NCBI GenBank assembly: GCA_934358495.1
Contig: CAKRKO010000012.1
Span: forward strand, 1 to 41,696
From: an uncultured Eubacterium sp.
GTDB taxonomy: Bacteria; Bacillota; Clostridia; Lachnospirales; Lachnospiraceae
DNA: 41,696 nucleotides
Direction: 5' to 3'
Shown here: positions 16,519-24,350 of the stretch, piece by piece
How the letters are laid out: the number at the start of each line of letters is the position of its first letter
Position numbering within the stretch: position 1 is the stretch's first letter
Notes under the pieces: model-generated
Database searches by the model: none
The model's input: only the letters and a program-made list of their open reading frames with translations
What the model was told of the DNA's origin: nothing
Position numbers and translations under genes: made by a program

Positions 16519-17814
16519 ATGACCTTTCAACAACTATATGCACAAAAACGCATGTCTCCGGAAAAAATTTCAACACTGATTTCTCCCGGATGGAATGGTT
16601 TTCTGGATGCCCCTCTAAGTCAGCCTTATCGTCTGATTCAACTGATAGAACAACGTGCAAAAGAAGGGAACATCCAGAATCTGACACTAAATACGTTATT
16701 GGATGCCTATCCATATGAATGTTATCAGAAATCGTGCGCTTCTTCTATCCATGGAATATCATGGTTTTCCGGTATCTCTGCACGCAAAGGTATCGCACAG
16801 GGATATGGCGACATTGCTCCCTGTAATTACCATGAAGTGCCGGGACTGATCGAGCAGTACGAAAAAATAGATTTTTGGTGTACCCGGGTAAGCCCAATGG
16901 ATGAAAACGGATATTTTTCCACCTGTAACGGCTCTCTGGGTGAAATTCTGGGAAAAAAATCTTCTCATATTTTTCTGGAAGTCAACCATAACCTTCCGCA
17001 TCCCTGCGGTACACCCAAAATCCATATTTCAGAAGTCACTGCGCTTTATGAAAATGATGATCCGATTCCGGCTATGAAACACGGAAAAATGGACGATATA
17101 AGCGCAACCATCGGTAATCTGATTGCAGAAGAAATACCAAATGGTGCTACAATTCAATTTGGTATCGGTGCAATCCCTGATGCCGTCGGAAGTGCCCTGA
17201 TGGGAAAAAAACACCTTGGGATACACTCTGAACTGCTGACTGACAGCATGATTGAACTTATAAAAGCCGGTGTAGTTGACAACTCCCTCAAGCCGTTGAA
17301 CACCGGAAAAACTGTTGCTACTTTTATGATGGGATCTGCTCCTATGTATGATTTTGTCAATGACAACCCAGATATTTTGTTATTGCCTGTCACACAGGTC
17401 AACGATCCGCACATTATCGCACAACATCCGAATATGATCAGCGTCAATGCTGCTCTGGAAGTCGATTTTTATGGTCAGGTCTGCGCCGAATCTATCGGCA
17501 CCACCCATATTTCCGGCAGTGGTGGACAAGTTGATTTTGTAAAAGGTGCCACCGCATCAAAAGGTGGAAAAAGTTTTATCGCTTTTCATTCAACAGCACA
17601 AAACGGAACTGTCAGCCGGATCCGTCCGACACTGACAGATGGATCAATTGTAACCACATCCAAGAACGATGTCGACTATATCGTAACAGAATATGGAATT
17701 GCAAAGCTGCGTGGAAAGACAATCCGTCAGCGCATTCAGGCTCTGATTTCTATTGCACATCCAAAATTCCGGGAAGAATTGACATTTGAAGCAAAAAAAA
17801 GGCTTCTGATGTAA
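16519..17814 (+). CDS. Acetyl-CoA hydrolase/transferase family CoA-transferase
   Basis: This 431-residue protein belongs to the family of 4-hydroxybutyrate, butyrate and propionate CoA-transferases. Glu238 in GIHSELLTDS aligns by position and context with the catalytic glutamate of clostridial 4-hydroxybutyrate CoA-transferase. IQFGIGAIPDAV and GSGGQVDFVKGA are further family motifs. It would move CoA from acetyl- or butyryl-CoA to a carboxylic acid. I use the ATG at 16519, four bases after the thiolase stop; the in-frame upstream extension overlaps thiolase and is unlikely. It is the last gene of the operon. Confidence 0.92.
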   Translation: MTFQQLYAQKRMSPEKISTLISPGWNGFLDAPLSQPYRLIQLIEQRAKEGNIQNLTLNTLLDAYPYECYQKSCASSIHGISWFSGISARKGIAQGYGDIAPCNYHEVPGLIEQYEKIDFWCTRVSPMDENGYFSTCNGSLGEILGKKSSHIFLEVNHNLPHPCGTPKIHISEVTALYENDDPIPAMKHGKMDDISATIGNLIAEEIPNGATIQFGIGAIPDAVGSALMGKKHLGIHSELLTDSMIELIKAGVVDNSLKPLNTGKTVATFMMGSAPMYDFVNDNPDILLLPVTQVNDPHIIAQHPNMISVNAALEVDFYGQVCAESIGTTHISGSGGQVDFVKGATASKGGKSFIAFHSTAQNGTVSRIRPTLTDGSIVTTSKNDVDYIVTEYGIAKLRGKTIRQRIQALISIAHPKFREELTFEAKKRLLM

Positions 17815-17916
17815 CTTTACTATTTGCTCATAATCAGATAGTTCCTTCTGTCTGATTATGATATAGATTAACTCACATCTGTACATAGAATTATATCCAT
17901 CTTTTCTATGAACAGG

Positions 17917-17952
17917 AAAAACTGCCGCACTTCGAATCATGCGGCAGTTTTT
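17917..17952 (+). terminator. Terminator of the sigma-54 operon
   Basis: AAAAACTGCCGCA and TGCGGCAGTTTTT form a perfect 13-bp stem followed by T-rich sequence; it can work in both directions. A second hairpin (CATAATCAGA/TCTGATTATG, 17829-17860) without a T-run lies between it and the last stop. Confidence 0.9.
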
Positions 17953-18068
17953 CATTTTACCTTATTGGTAAGCTGTTTTTTCTTTTCTGATTTTTCCACT
18001 ATTTCGATTTTTTATAAAATCAACCAACGGTCTGTTGCTTCTGATAGCTGCCAGTATTTCATAATTTC

Positions 18069-18788
18069 TTATAAGTTGTTAATGATCAGCACGATTCCAG
18101 ACAGAATCAACAGTACAATAACAATTTTCTTAATAACTTTTTCATTCAAAACGGAACTGCTCTTCATTCCAAGAAATACAGCTGCCAGCATAAACGGAAT
18201 CAGAATCACAACCTGTTTGAGCACTGCAAGCGTCAGAATTCCTGTCGCTGCGTACAAAATAATGCGAATGGTATTTTCCACCACAAATACCACACAGATA
18301 TTTGCCTTGAATTCATGACTGTTTTCCGCCACACGGCTCACATATGCTGCCAGCAATGCACCTACACCATACAAACCGCAGAGCAGACCGGAAATAATTC
18401 CGATCAATACCAGCACAATTTTACAACCGCCGGACTTTCTGTTGCTTTTCAGTCCTCGAAACAGCATTTCCACACCAATGACGATAACTGCAATGCCGAA
18501 AATCACTTTCAAAAGTCCTGCATCTGTGTGTTTCAGCAAAAAGATTCCCGGAATGCTGCCCGCCACAACCAAAACGGTCAGTGGAAGCCAGATTTTCCAG
18601 TTCAGCGATTTCCGCTCTTTCCAGACCAGAATAATATTGCTTGGATATCCCAACACCACCTCCAATGGAGATATGTTAATGTTATTTGCCGTGTAGCTCA
18701 GAATCCCGTTAAAAATCAGGGTATTCGCAAAGCCGCACAGCCCCTTGATAAAAAATGCGACCAGTGTCGCAACGATAAACCAGATCAT
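18069..18788 (-). CDS. TauE/SafE family (TSUP) membrane permease
   Basis: This 239-residue protein has about eight hydrophobic segments and the TSUP duplication (GLCGFANTLIFNGIL near the N-terminus, GIISGLLCGLYGVGALLAAYV in the middle). Family members export sulfite, sulfoacetate or related organic anions. AAGGAAAAG lies before the start. It converges with the sigma-54 operon and has no sulfur-metabolism gene beside it, so the substrate cannot be inferred. Confidence 0.88.
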   Translation of the reverse strand: MIWFIVATLVAFFIKGLCGFANTLIFNGILSYTANNINISPLEVVLGYPSNIILVWKERKSLNWKIWLPLTVLVVAGSIPGIFLLKHTDAGLLKVIFGIAVIVIGVEMLFRGLKSNRKSGGCKIVLVLIGIISGLLCGLYGVGALLAAYVSRVAENSHEFKANICVVFVVENTIRIILYAATGILTLAVLKQVVILIPFMLAAVFLGMKSSSVLNEKVIKKIVIVLLILSGIVLIINNL

Positions 18789-18965
18789 AAGTTTTCTTTT
18801 CCTTATTATTTACATGTATGATTTTGTAATGACCTTTGCTTTATACCGGATTTTTGCAAAATGTTACAGACTCTTATTTTTATTGTGTATAAAGAACTGA
18901 ATGAGACAACCGATTGTAAACACGGGCAATTTTCTATCTACCGTTTTACACCTTACATTTAAGTT

Positions 18966-19811
18966 CTAAAAACCGTACAGGAAATGCGCCACCCCATCAT
19001 TTTCGCAACGGCCACAGACCGTATCCGCAGCCGCCTTACAGTTTTCCGTTGCATTGTCCATAGCCACACCAATTCCTGCAAACTTCAGCATTTCCGCATC
19101 ATTGTCCCCATCACCAAAGGCAACGGTTTCTTCCGGTGTAATGCCAAGCAGATTCAAAACATAAGCAAGACCAGTTGCTTTTCCGGAATTTTTATGTGAG
19201 ATTTCTAAGCGATAAGATACCGCTGATGTAGTGTATACTGCTTTGGTAATGCGCAGAATCTGTTCTTCAATTTTTTTATAAAGCACTGGATCAGCTGCCA
19301 CAATATCTAAACTGTCCAGTTCATTTTCATGTTTTGACATAAACGCAATGATATCATCCACCGGCTTCCGGGTACTCTGCACATATGCCACATTCCCCTG
19401 CGGCACACCGAAGGCATTTGGATTTTTCACATAATCACATCCACCATAAGCTACGCCATCCACAAAAGCTTCATAAGCAATCTGGCCATTCTGAAAATAA
19501 GGTGCAAATGCATCCAACATACTATGTAAATCCGTTGATTCAATAGCTACTCCATGAATCCGCTCTCCAGTTTTCTTATTGTAGATTGCCGCTCCATTGG
19601 AAGTCACTGCGTATGAAATCCCCTCAATCTGACCAATACTTTCCGGAAATGTTGCAAACGCACGGCCGCTCACCGGTACAATTTCTATCCCATCTGCAAT
19701 GGCCCGCTCGATTGCTGTCCGTGTAGCATCTGACATTGTCCCATCGGAATTGATCACTGTATGATCCAGATCAAAAGCAATGCATTTTATATTTTTTCCT
19801 GCTAAGTTCAT
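18966..19811 (-). CDS. Cof-type HAD-IIB sugar/cofactor phosphatase
   Basis: This 281-residue HAD hydrolase has motif I DLDHT (14-18; D14 nucleophile, D16 acid/base), the Thr-Asp-type motif VPVSGR, a C2B cap with TSNGAAIYN, the conserved Lys in NSGKATGL and motif IV FGDGDNDAEML. Cof proteins dephosphorylate sugar phosphates or PLP/FMN-type cofactors. It has a good promoter (19980-20009) and two abutting palindromes in the leader, so its expression is likely controlled by a DNA-binding protein or leader structure. Confidence 0.92.
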   Translation of the reverse strand: MNLAGKNIKCIAFDLDHTVINSDGTMSDATRTAIERAIADGIEIVPVSGRAFATFPESIGQIEGISYAVTSNGAAIYNKKTGERIHGVAIESTDLHSMLDAFAPYFQNGQIAYEAFVDGVAYGGCDYVKNPNAFGVPQGNVAYVQSTRKPVDDIIAFMSKHENELDSLDIVAADPVLYKKIEEQILRITKAVYTTSAVSYRLEISHKNSGKATGLAYVLNLLGITPEETVAFGDGDNDAEMLKFAGIGVAMDNATENCKAAADTVCGRCENDGVAHFLYGF

Positions 19812-19931
19812 TGTATTTTCTCTCTTTTCACCTATTGTTTTGTAGTTTTATTTTTTTCGGATCAGGCAGCGTTTTTATCTCTGCAATTTCACTGCTTTCC
19901 CAAAAATATAATATACATTCAAACCATACAT

Positions 19932-19967
19932 ATTACTCATATGAGCAATATTAACGAATCGTTAATA
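19932..19967. promoter_or_regulatory. Two abutting palindromes in the HAD gene leader
   Basis: ATTACTCATATGAGCAAT (19932-19949) is an 18-bp palindrome with one mismatch pair. Directly next to it, TATTAACGAATCGTTAATA (19949-19967) is perfect with 9-bp arms around one central base. They start a few bases downstream of the predicted transcription start, the usual place for repressor operators. The rest of the 19812-20180 gap holds the promoter and nothing else I recognise. Confidence 0.55.
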
Positions 19968-19979
19968 CTCTTATCTAGC

Positions 19980-20009
19980 AGTATACCCCATTTGGAAAAT
20001 CTGCGTCAA
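19980..20009 (-). promoter_or_regulatory. Promoter of the HAD phosphatase gene
   Basis: On the minus strand TTGACG (20004-20009), an 18-bp spacer and TATACT (19980-19985) are present. The leader is about 160 nt. Confidence 0.7.
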
Positions 20010-20180
20010 TATTCTGTCATTTACAAGCGCAATTTATCTACCGTTACAGTTCACTCATCACATGTATTCAGTAAATAATCATGCCGTTGAATTCCTTATT
20101 CCAATTATATTTCATTGACTTTGATACATTGTCAGCTCAATGCTTTCAGCAATCTGACATTGCTAAATTAATTTTATGCC

Positions 20181-21770
20181 CTAACCCGGATCAGTTCCAT
20201 CCCCCGGCTGTCCCGATGGGGCATTGCTATCTGATTGTCCGTTCTGGTCTGGCATCTGTCCATTCTGCATTCCTCCCGGCTGTCCGCTCTGACTCTGTCC
20301 GTTACTGTATACCAGGCTTGACAGGGTTACTTCTGTCGCTGTCTCACCTGTATTTAATGTATATGTTGCTCCTTCTTCCAAATCCGCGCAGCTGATGACT
20401 ACGGAGTTGTACTCTCTGGAAGGTGTAAAGCTGATCAGTTCCTTTCCATCCGCATCTGTCAGCGTGATCTCACCACTCTGGATATCACGCAAATTAATCA
20501 GCATGCATCCCTGACTGGAATCAGCCCCGAAATTTTGTGCCATGCCGCTCATTCCTGCCGCTACAACCGTTCCTCCGGTGATTGTTGCCGTTCCATTATA
20601 ATCCAATGCGCTGTTTCCACCATTGGCTGATCCTGTCACCAGAATCGTGCCGCCACTGACATCCAGATCACCGTTACTGTCAATTCCGTCACCGGTTGCG
20701 TCAATGTTAATCTCACCACCAGATATATTGATGCAGGCATCTTCATCTGCGGAAAACACATCTCCGCCACCCGGTCCGTTACTGTTGCTGCTGTCGTTTC
20801 CACCAGCTGCGTTCAGTCCGTCATCGCTGGCTGTAATATCAATCACACCGCCGGAAATATCTATCGTCTGTCCTTCCAGTCCTTCATAACACTGGCTGAT
20901 AGTGATGGTTCCATCATCCAACTGAACCGCATAAGAAGCTGAAATCCCATCACCATCAGCATTCAACGTAAAACTTCCGTTTGCCACATATACAAAACCT
21001 TTTGTTTCGTCATCCGCATTTTCGCTGTGGATCGCATCTCCACCGGAAGTAATGTCAAAGGTTCCGTCTGCAATGCGGACACTGTCTTTACCGGAAAGTC
21101 CCTGTTTTTCTGCTGAAATATTATAAGTTCCTCCTGTCACTACCAGATCATCCTTGCATACAATACCGTGTGCTGCGGATGTCACAGTTAACGTTCCTGT
21201 TCCGTTGATAGTCAGGTCACCTTTTGCAAAAATCGCGCCATCAATATTGCTGTCATCTTCTGTGGTAGTTCCATTAGAAACAACCGCATTTTCACTGCCC
21301 TCTGCCAGCATCAAAAATACCTTATCTGCCTCTCTGACATACACTGCTGCGCCGCTCTCATTTGTAATGGATACATTGTCAAATACAAGCTGCACTTTTT
21401 CGGAATCTTCCACATCAACCACAATACTTCCATTGCTCAAAGTACCACTGATGAGGTATGTTCCTTCACTTGTAATTGTTACCGTCTGCCCGTCAATGGT
21501 CACTGCATCACTGTCACAGCTGCTGTTTTCATCCTCCAGCGTGATCGCTGTGCACTCTGACTCATCATAGGACGCATCCAGATCCCGTTTCGTAAACATG
21601 TCACTTGTATCCAGTAAACTTATCTTTCTCTGCGTACTATCCGCAGAATCTCCACTTTCTGCCTCTGCACTGAACTGTGTATTTGATGTATTGGTACCGC
21701 AGCCGGCCATAATACTGGAAAGAGCCATCGTACCGATCAGCATTGCGATCATGATTCCTCTTTTTTTCAT
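20181..21770 (-). CDS. Lipoprotein with Cthe_2159-type carbohydrate-binding beta-helix domain
   Basis: This 529-residue exported protein has a lipoprotein signal (SIMAGC, Cys24). Residues ~95-430 are a chain of short repeats (GTYLISGTL, GDLTINGTGTLTV, GGTYNISAEKQGL, DISGGVIDITASDDGLNA, NISGGEINIDATGDGIDSNGDL) that fit a right-handed beta-helix of the Cthe_2159 (DUF4353) family, for which pectin-like polysaccharide binding is known. The Asp- and Gly-rich turns could bind calcium. The C-terminus is a Gln/Gly/Pro-rich tail. GGGAGG lies before the ATG. It follows the VTC and DUF4956 genes on the same strand and probably shares their transcript. Confidence 0.9.
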   Translation of the reverse strand: MKKRGIMIAMLIGTMALSSIMAGCGTNTSNTQFSAEAESGDSADSTQRKISLLDTSDMFTKRDLDASYDESECTAITLEDENSSCDSDAVTIDGQTVTITSEGTYLISGTLSNGSIVVDVEDSEKVQLVFDNVSITNESGAAVYVREADKVFLMLAEGSENAVVSNGTTTEDDSNIDGAIFAKGDLTINGTGTLTVTSAAHGIVCKDDLVVTGGTYNISAEKQGLSGKDSVRIADGTFDITSGGDAIHSENADDETKGFVYVANGSFTLNADGDGISASYAVQLDDGTITISQCYEGLEGQTIDISGGVIDITASDDGLNAAGGNDSSNSNGPGGGDVFSADEDACINISGGEINIDATGDGIDSNGDLDVSGGTILVTGSANGGNSALDYNGTATITGGTVVAAGMSGMAQNFGADSSQGCMLINLRDIQSGEITLTDADGKELISFTPSREYNSVVISCADLEEGATYTLNTGETATEVTLSSLVYSNGQSQSGQPGGMQNGQMPDQNGQSDSNAPSGQPGDGTDPG

Positions 21771-21860
21771 TTTTTCCTCCCGCGCTTATGCGCACACTCT
21801 ATTTTCTGATTACACCTGAATATTCAACTCAATATGAATCAAATATACCAAGTAATATTT

Positions 21861-22553
21861 CTATAATAACTGATTACCGACTTCCTGATTGGTCATCATA
21901 ATTTCCAGATTTCCATTGCGGCAGCGCAGTTCATCAATAAACTCTTTTTCCTTTGCAGGATCTTTTAACTTCACTTCATAGGTCAGTTTAAACAGGCTTC
22001 CCATATTGGTTGTTTTTACCTTTACAAGGTTATTTTTCTCTGTGTACTGTTCCATCAGATCATCAAACACCTGAGTGTAATCCAAATCTTCCGGAATCGT
22101 GATGATCAGCTGTTTTTCGCTGATCTGGCATCTGTCCCAAAGGTTCATATGTACATAAGCCACCATGATCAGTGACAGTACCAAGGTAAAAACGGCTGCA
22201 TAACCAAGATATCCCATTCCTGTGATCAGTCCGGTTCCCATTGCGATAAAAATTGCTCCGATGTCTTTGGCACTTCCCGGAACGCTTCGAAAACGAACCA
22301 GACTAAATGCTCCTGCCACAGCCACACCTGCACCGACATTTCCGTTTACCATCATGATGACCACGCATACTACAGCAGGTAAAATAGCAAGTGTCCGGAC
22401 GAAACTTCCGTTATGCCTCGTTTTATAACTGTAGGCGCATGCCAGAATAATGCCGAGCCCCAAAGACACTCCGATGCATAATAAAAACTGACTCACCGGA
22501 ATAACCGATGTGGTTGAGCTGTCAAAAATTCCCTGAAAAAATGTGTTTATCAT
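21861..22553 (-). CDS. DUF4956 membrane protein
   Basis: This 230-residue protein has about four to five membrane segments in residues 20-140, including the family signature GNVGAGVAVAGAFSLVRFR. A soluble alpha/beta domain of about 90 residues follows (LIITIPEDLDYTQVFDDLMEQY). DUF4956 proteins are typically encoded beside VTC-domain polyphosphate polymerase-like proteins, as here, 25 bp downstream of one. The function is unknown; a membrane partner of the VTC domain is plausible. Confidence 0.88.
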   Translation of the reverse strand: MINTFFQGIFDSSTTSVIPVSQFLLCIGVSLGLGIILACAYSYKTRHNGSFVRTLAILPAVVCVVIMMVNGNVGAGVAVAGAFSLVRFRSVPGSAKDIGAIFIAMGTGLITGMGYLGYAAVFTLVLSLIMVAYVHMNLWDRCQISEKQLIITIPEDLDYTQVFDDLMEQYTEKNNLVKVKTTNMGSLFKLTYEVKLKDPAKEKEFIDELRCRNGNLEIMMTNQEVGNQLL

Positions 22554-22578
22554 ATCTGTTTTTCTCCTTTACTATCTC

Positions 22579-23304
22579 CTAACAATGCATACTGATTCTT
22601 CTACTCTGTCCCGCTTCCATTAATAAAGTCTTGTAGGCGGTTCCATACTTCGAAAATGAGGTGCGGTAAATGTGATGTTCGGTTAAAAAGTGGTTTAACC
22701 ACAGCGGCATTGCATGACCGATCTTAATCTCCGTCAGCACCTGTCCCGGCTGTAACAATTCTCTGCCGTAAACCGGACTGGTTAATGCCAGATCGTCGGT
22801 TCGCCATAAAATATGCTGGTCGAAGGTAATACGGAGTTCGTGATCGTCTTTGCCATAAAAAGCTTCCCTTTCATAGGAAAGATACATCGCCGGCTGGATT
22901 TCCTGGTATAAACTCAGTGCATAATCCAGTTCCGAGCAGATCTGACTATGGGGGATCACATCTGCCCGCTGACACAGATACTGCATCGCATCCTCGTAGC
23001 TTGCGCTGATTCTGCGTTTGTACACGACCTTTTTATATTTTTTCTTTAACTCGATAAAGGCGTTTGTTTCCGGTGTGGCCTGACCGTAGGTACGAAGCCG
23101 AATTTTTTCTTTGTAAACGTGATTTTCTATGGAACGCCGGATCAAAAGATACTGCGGTGTATCAAAATACAAGTTGCAAATGGTGCTTCTGCCAAAAGCA
23201 TCTGCGATCATGTATTGCTTCATAACTTCCTTTAACTCAGATTGCTGTCCTAAAGTCAACATGTATTTATATTCATATCGTTTAAAAATTTTTTGTGCTT
23301 CCAT
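22579..23304 (-). CDS. VTC-domain (polyphosphate polymerase-like) protein
   Basis: This 241-residue protein spans the VTC tunnel domain, with KRYEYKYML at the N-terminus, STICNLYFDT, EKIRLRTYG, AFIELKKKYKKVVYKRR and LTEIKIGHAMPLW (conserved Lys/Arg/Glu lining the tunnel). In yeast VTC4 this domain makes polyphosphate from ATP, but the activity of bacterial stand-alone forms is less certain. AGGAGG lies before the ATG. First gene of VTC - DUF4956 - beta-helix lipoprotein, which suggests a surface-associated polyphosphate or cell-wall function. Confidence 0.9.
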   Translation of the reverse strand: MEAQKIFKRYEYKYMLTLGQQSELKEVMKQYMIADAFGRSTICNLYFDTPQYLLIRRSIENHVYKEKIRLRTYGQATPETNAFIELKKKYKKVVYKRRISASYEDAMQYLCQRADVIPHSQICSELDYALSLYQEIQPAMYLSYEREAFYGKDDHELRITFDQHILWRTDDLALTSPVYGRELLQPGQVLTEIKIGHAMPLWLNHFLTEHHIYRTSFSKYGTAYKTLLMEAGQSRRISMHC

Positions 23305-23415
23305 TTGGTTTTGCCCTCCTTTTACAGAGAGTTTACAAAGAGAACCTTAATTGAACTTTAAAACTTTTATATTTTTGAAGTTTTAATTTCTTTTGTGGCC
23401 AGGCTGTGAATATAT

Positions 23416-23486
23416 AAAAAGAGAGCAGGCTATTTTGTTCCGGCGGCTAACAATCGCCTGCCAGAAAAAAATAGTCTGCTCTCTTC
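23416..23486 (-). terminator. Long hairpin terminator upstream of the VTC operon
   Basis: AAGAGAGCAG and CTGCTCTCTT close a long imperfect stem (further pairs CTATTTT/AAAAATAG and an inner GGCG/CGCC). On the minus strand it is followed by TTTTTATAT. It ends transcripts coming from the structured region or the phosphatase-like gene before the VTC operon. Confidence 0.65.
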
Positions 23487-23569
23487 AATTTACGTTATAT
23501 AACACATTTAATCGTTTTAACTACATCATATAATTGTAATGCGGACATATTCTTCTCAGAATCACTGCA

Positions 23570-23730
23570 CATCTACACTTCGTTCCGGTCGCGCAAAACC
23601 ATTGTCTCCCAGACAATGTGCGCCCTCGCGGAGCATTTATCTCAGTCGGAGATTGTACTCCCACTAAGATAGACTTGTTATTACTCACCTTGCAGAAGTG
23701 GGAGTCTTCTCGACTGAGATAAATTCGTTT
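23570..23730 (-). ncRNA. Structured noncoding element, possible small RNA or IS-derived remnant
   Basis: Nested perfect arms are visible. ATTTATCTCAGTCG (23635-23648) pairs with 23711-23724 over 14 bp and encloses ACTCCCACT (23657-23665), which pairs with AGTGGGAGT (23697-23705). A second hairpin has ATTGTCT/AGACAAT (23601-23617) with outer GCGC arms. No start codon or ribosome site explains it. The strand is chosen because the terminator at 23416-23486 works on the minus strand. Strong subterminal palindromes without an ORF are also typical of non-autonomous IS200/IS605-type remnants. The whole gap 23305-23787 contains no gene I can support. Confidence 0.4.
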
Positions 23731-23787
23731 TCAGAAAGCGCCACATACGGATTACCCGATTTTTTCTTTATTCCAAATAATATTTCA

Positions 23788-24255
23788 TTATTCGTTTTTG
23801 CTTCTATCATGTTCTTCATTTAATATTTCCGCCAGTTTATGTATCGAATTTGACAATGTCTCATAACAGATTCCGTAAGTTACCAACTCTGCCCCATACG
23901 GATCCAGAATTTCCAGTTCATCCCCGGTCAGGTCTGTCAGTACTTCCACATTCTGTGCGCCTTTCATCTCCAGCACTTTTTCCTTTGAAGTCTGATCAAA
24001 GGTAAGAATCAGCGTCGTTTCCCCAAAATCCGTTGATTCCAGCTGACTGGATGTATAATTTTCCAATGTAATACCGTTGCTGATCATAACTGCTTCCGCT
24101 TTCTGATTCAACGGTTCCGGAAAGAGTACCACAAATCCCCTTGCCAGTATCTCCACCGGGAAATTTAACGTTTCCCGCTGCAAAATGGCTGCGGCCATGG
24201 GTTCCCGGCAGATCGCACGTTTCCCCACAAAGATTATCTTCTCTATATTTTCCAA
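23788..24255 (-). CDS. LMW protein tyrosine phosphatase-like protein lacking the catalytic Cys
   Basis: This 155-residue protein has the low-molecular-weight phosphatase fold. The P-loop reads FVGKRAICREPMA where active enzymes have VCxGNxCRSPMA, so the C(x)5R nucleophile is Gly11 while Arg17 remains. The general-acid motif DPY (118-120) is kept. It follows sua5 by 95 bp, a neighbourhood where Firmicutes usually carry the active phosphatase (ywlE type). It is probably a pseudo-enzyme, perhaps retaining phosphate or phosphoprotein binding. The frame is intact, so this is not simple decay. Confidence 0.8.
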   Translation of the reverse strand: MENIEKIIFVGKRAICREPMAAAILQRETLNFPVEILARGFVVLFPEPLNQKAEAVMISNGITLENYTSSQLESTDFGETTLILTFDQTSKEKVLEMKGAQNVEVLTDLTGDELEILDPYGAELVTYGICYETLSNSIHKLAEILNEEHDRSKNE

Positions 24256-24350
24256 ATTTTCACCTCATTATTAATTTCAGCAAATACTCATAGCCAATGT
24301 ATACTGCTCATTTTAATCAATAGCTGTTACACAGCTTTATCAGAAACCTG

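Noticed and set aside
20081..20395. 104-residue plus-strand ORF
   Set aside because: Mostly antisense to the C-terminal low-complexity tail of the lipoprotein; no ribosome site.
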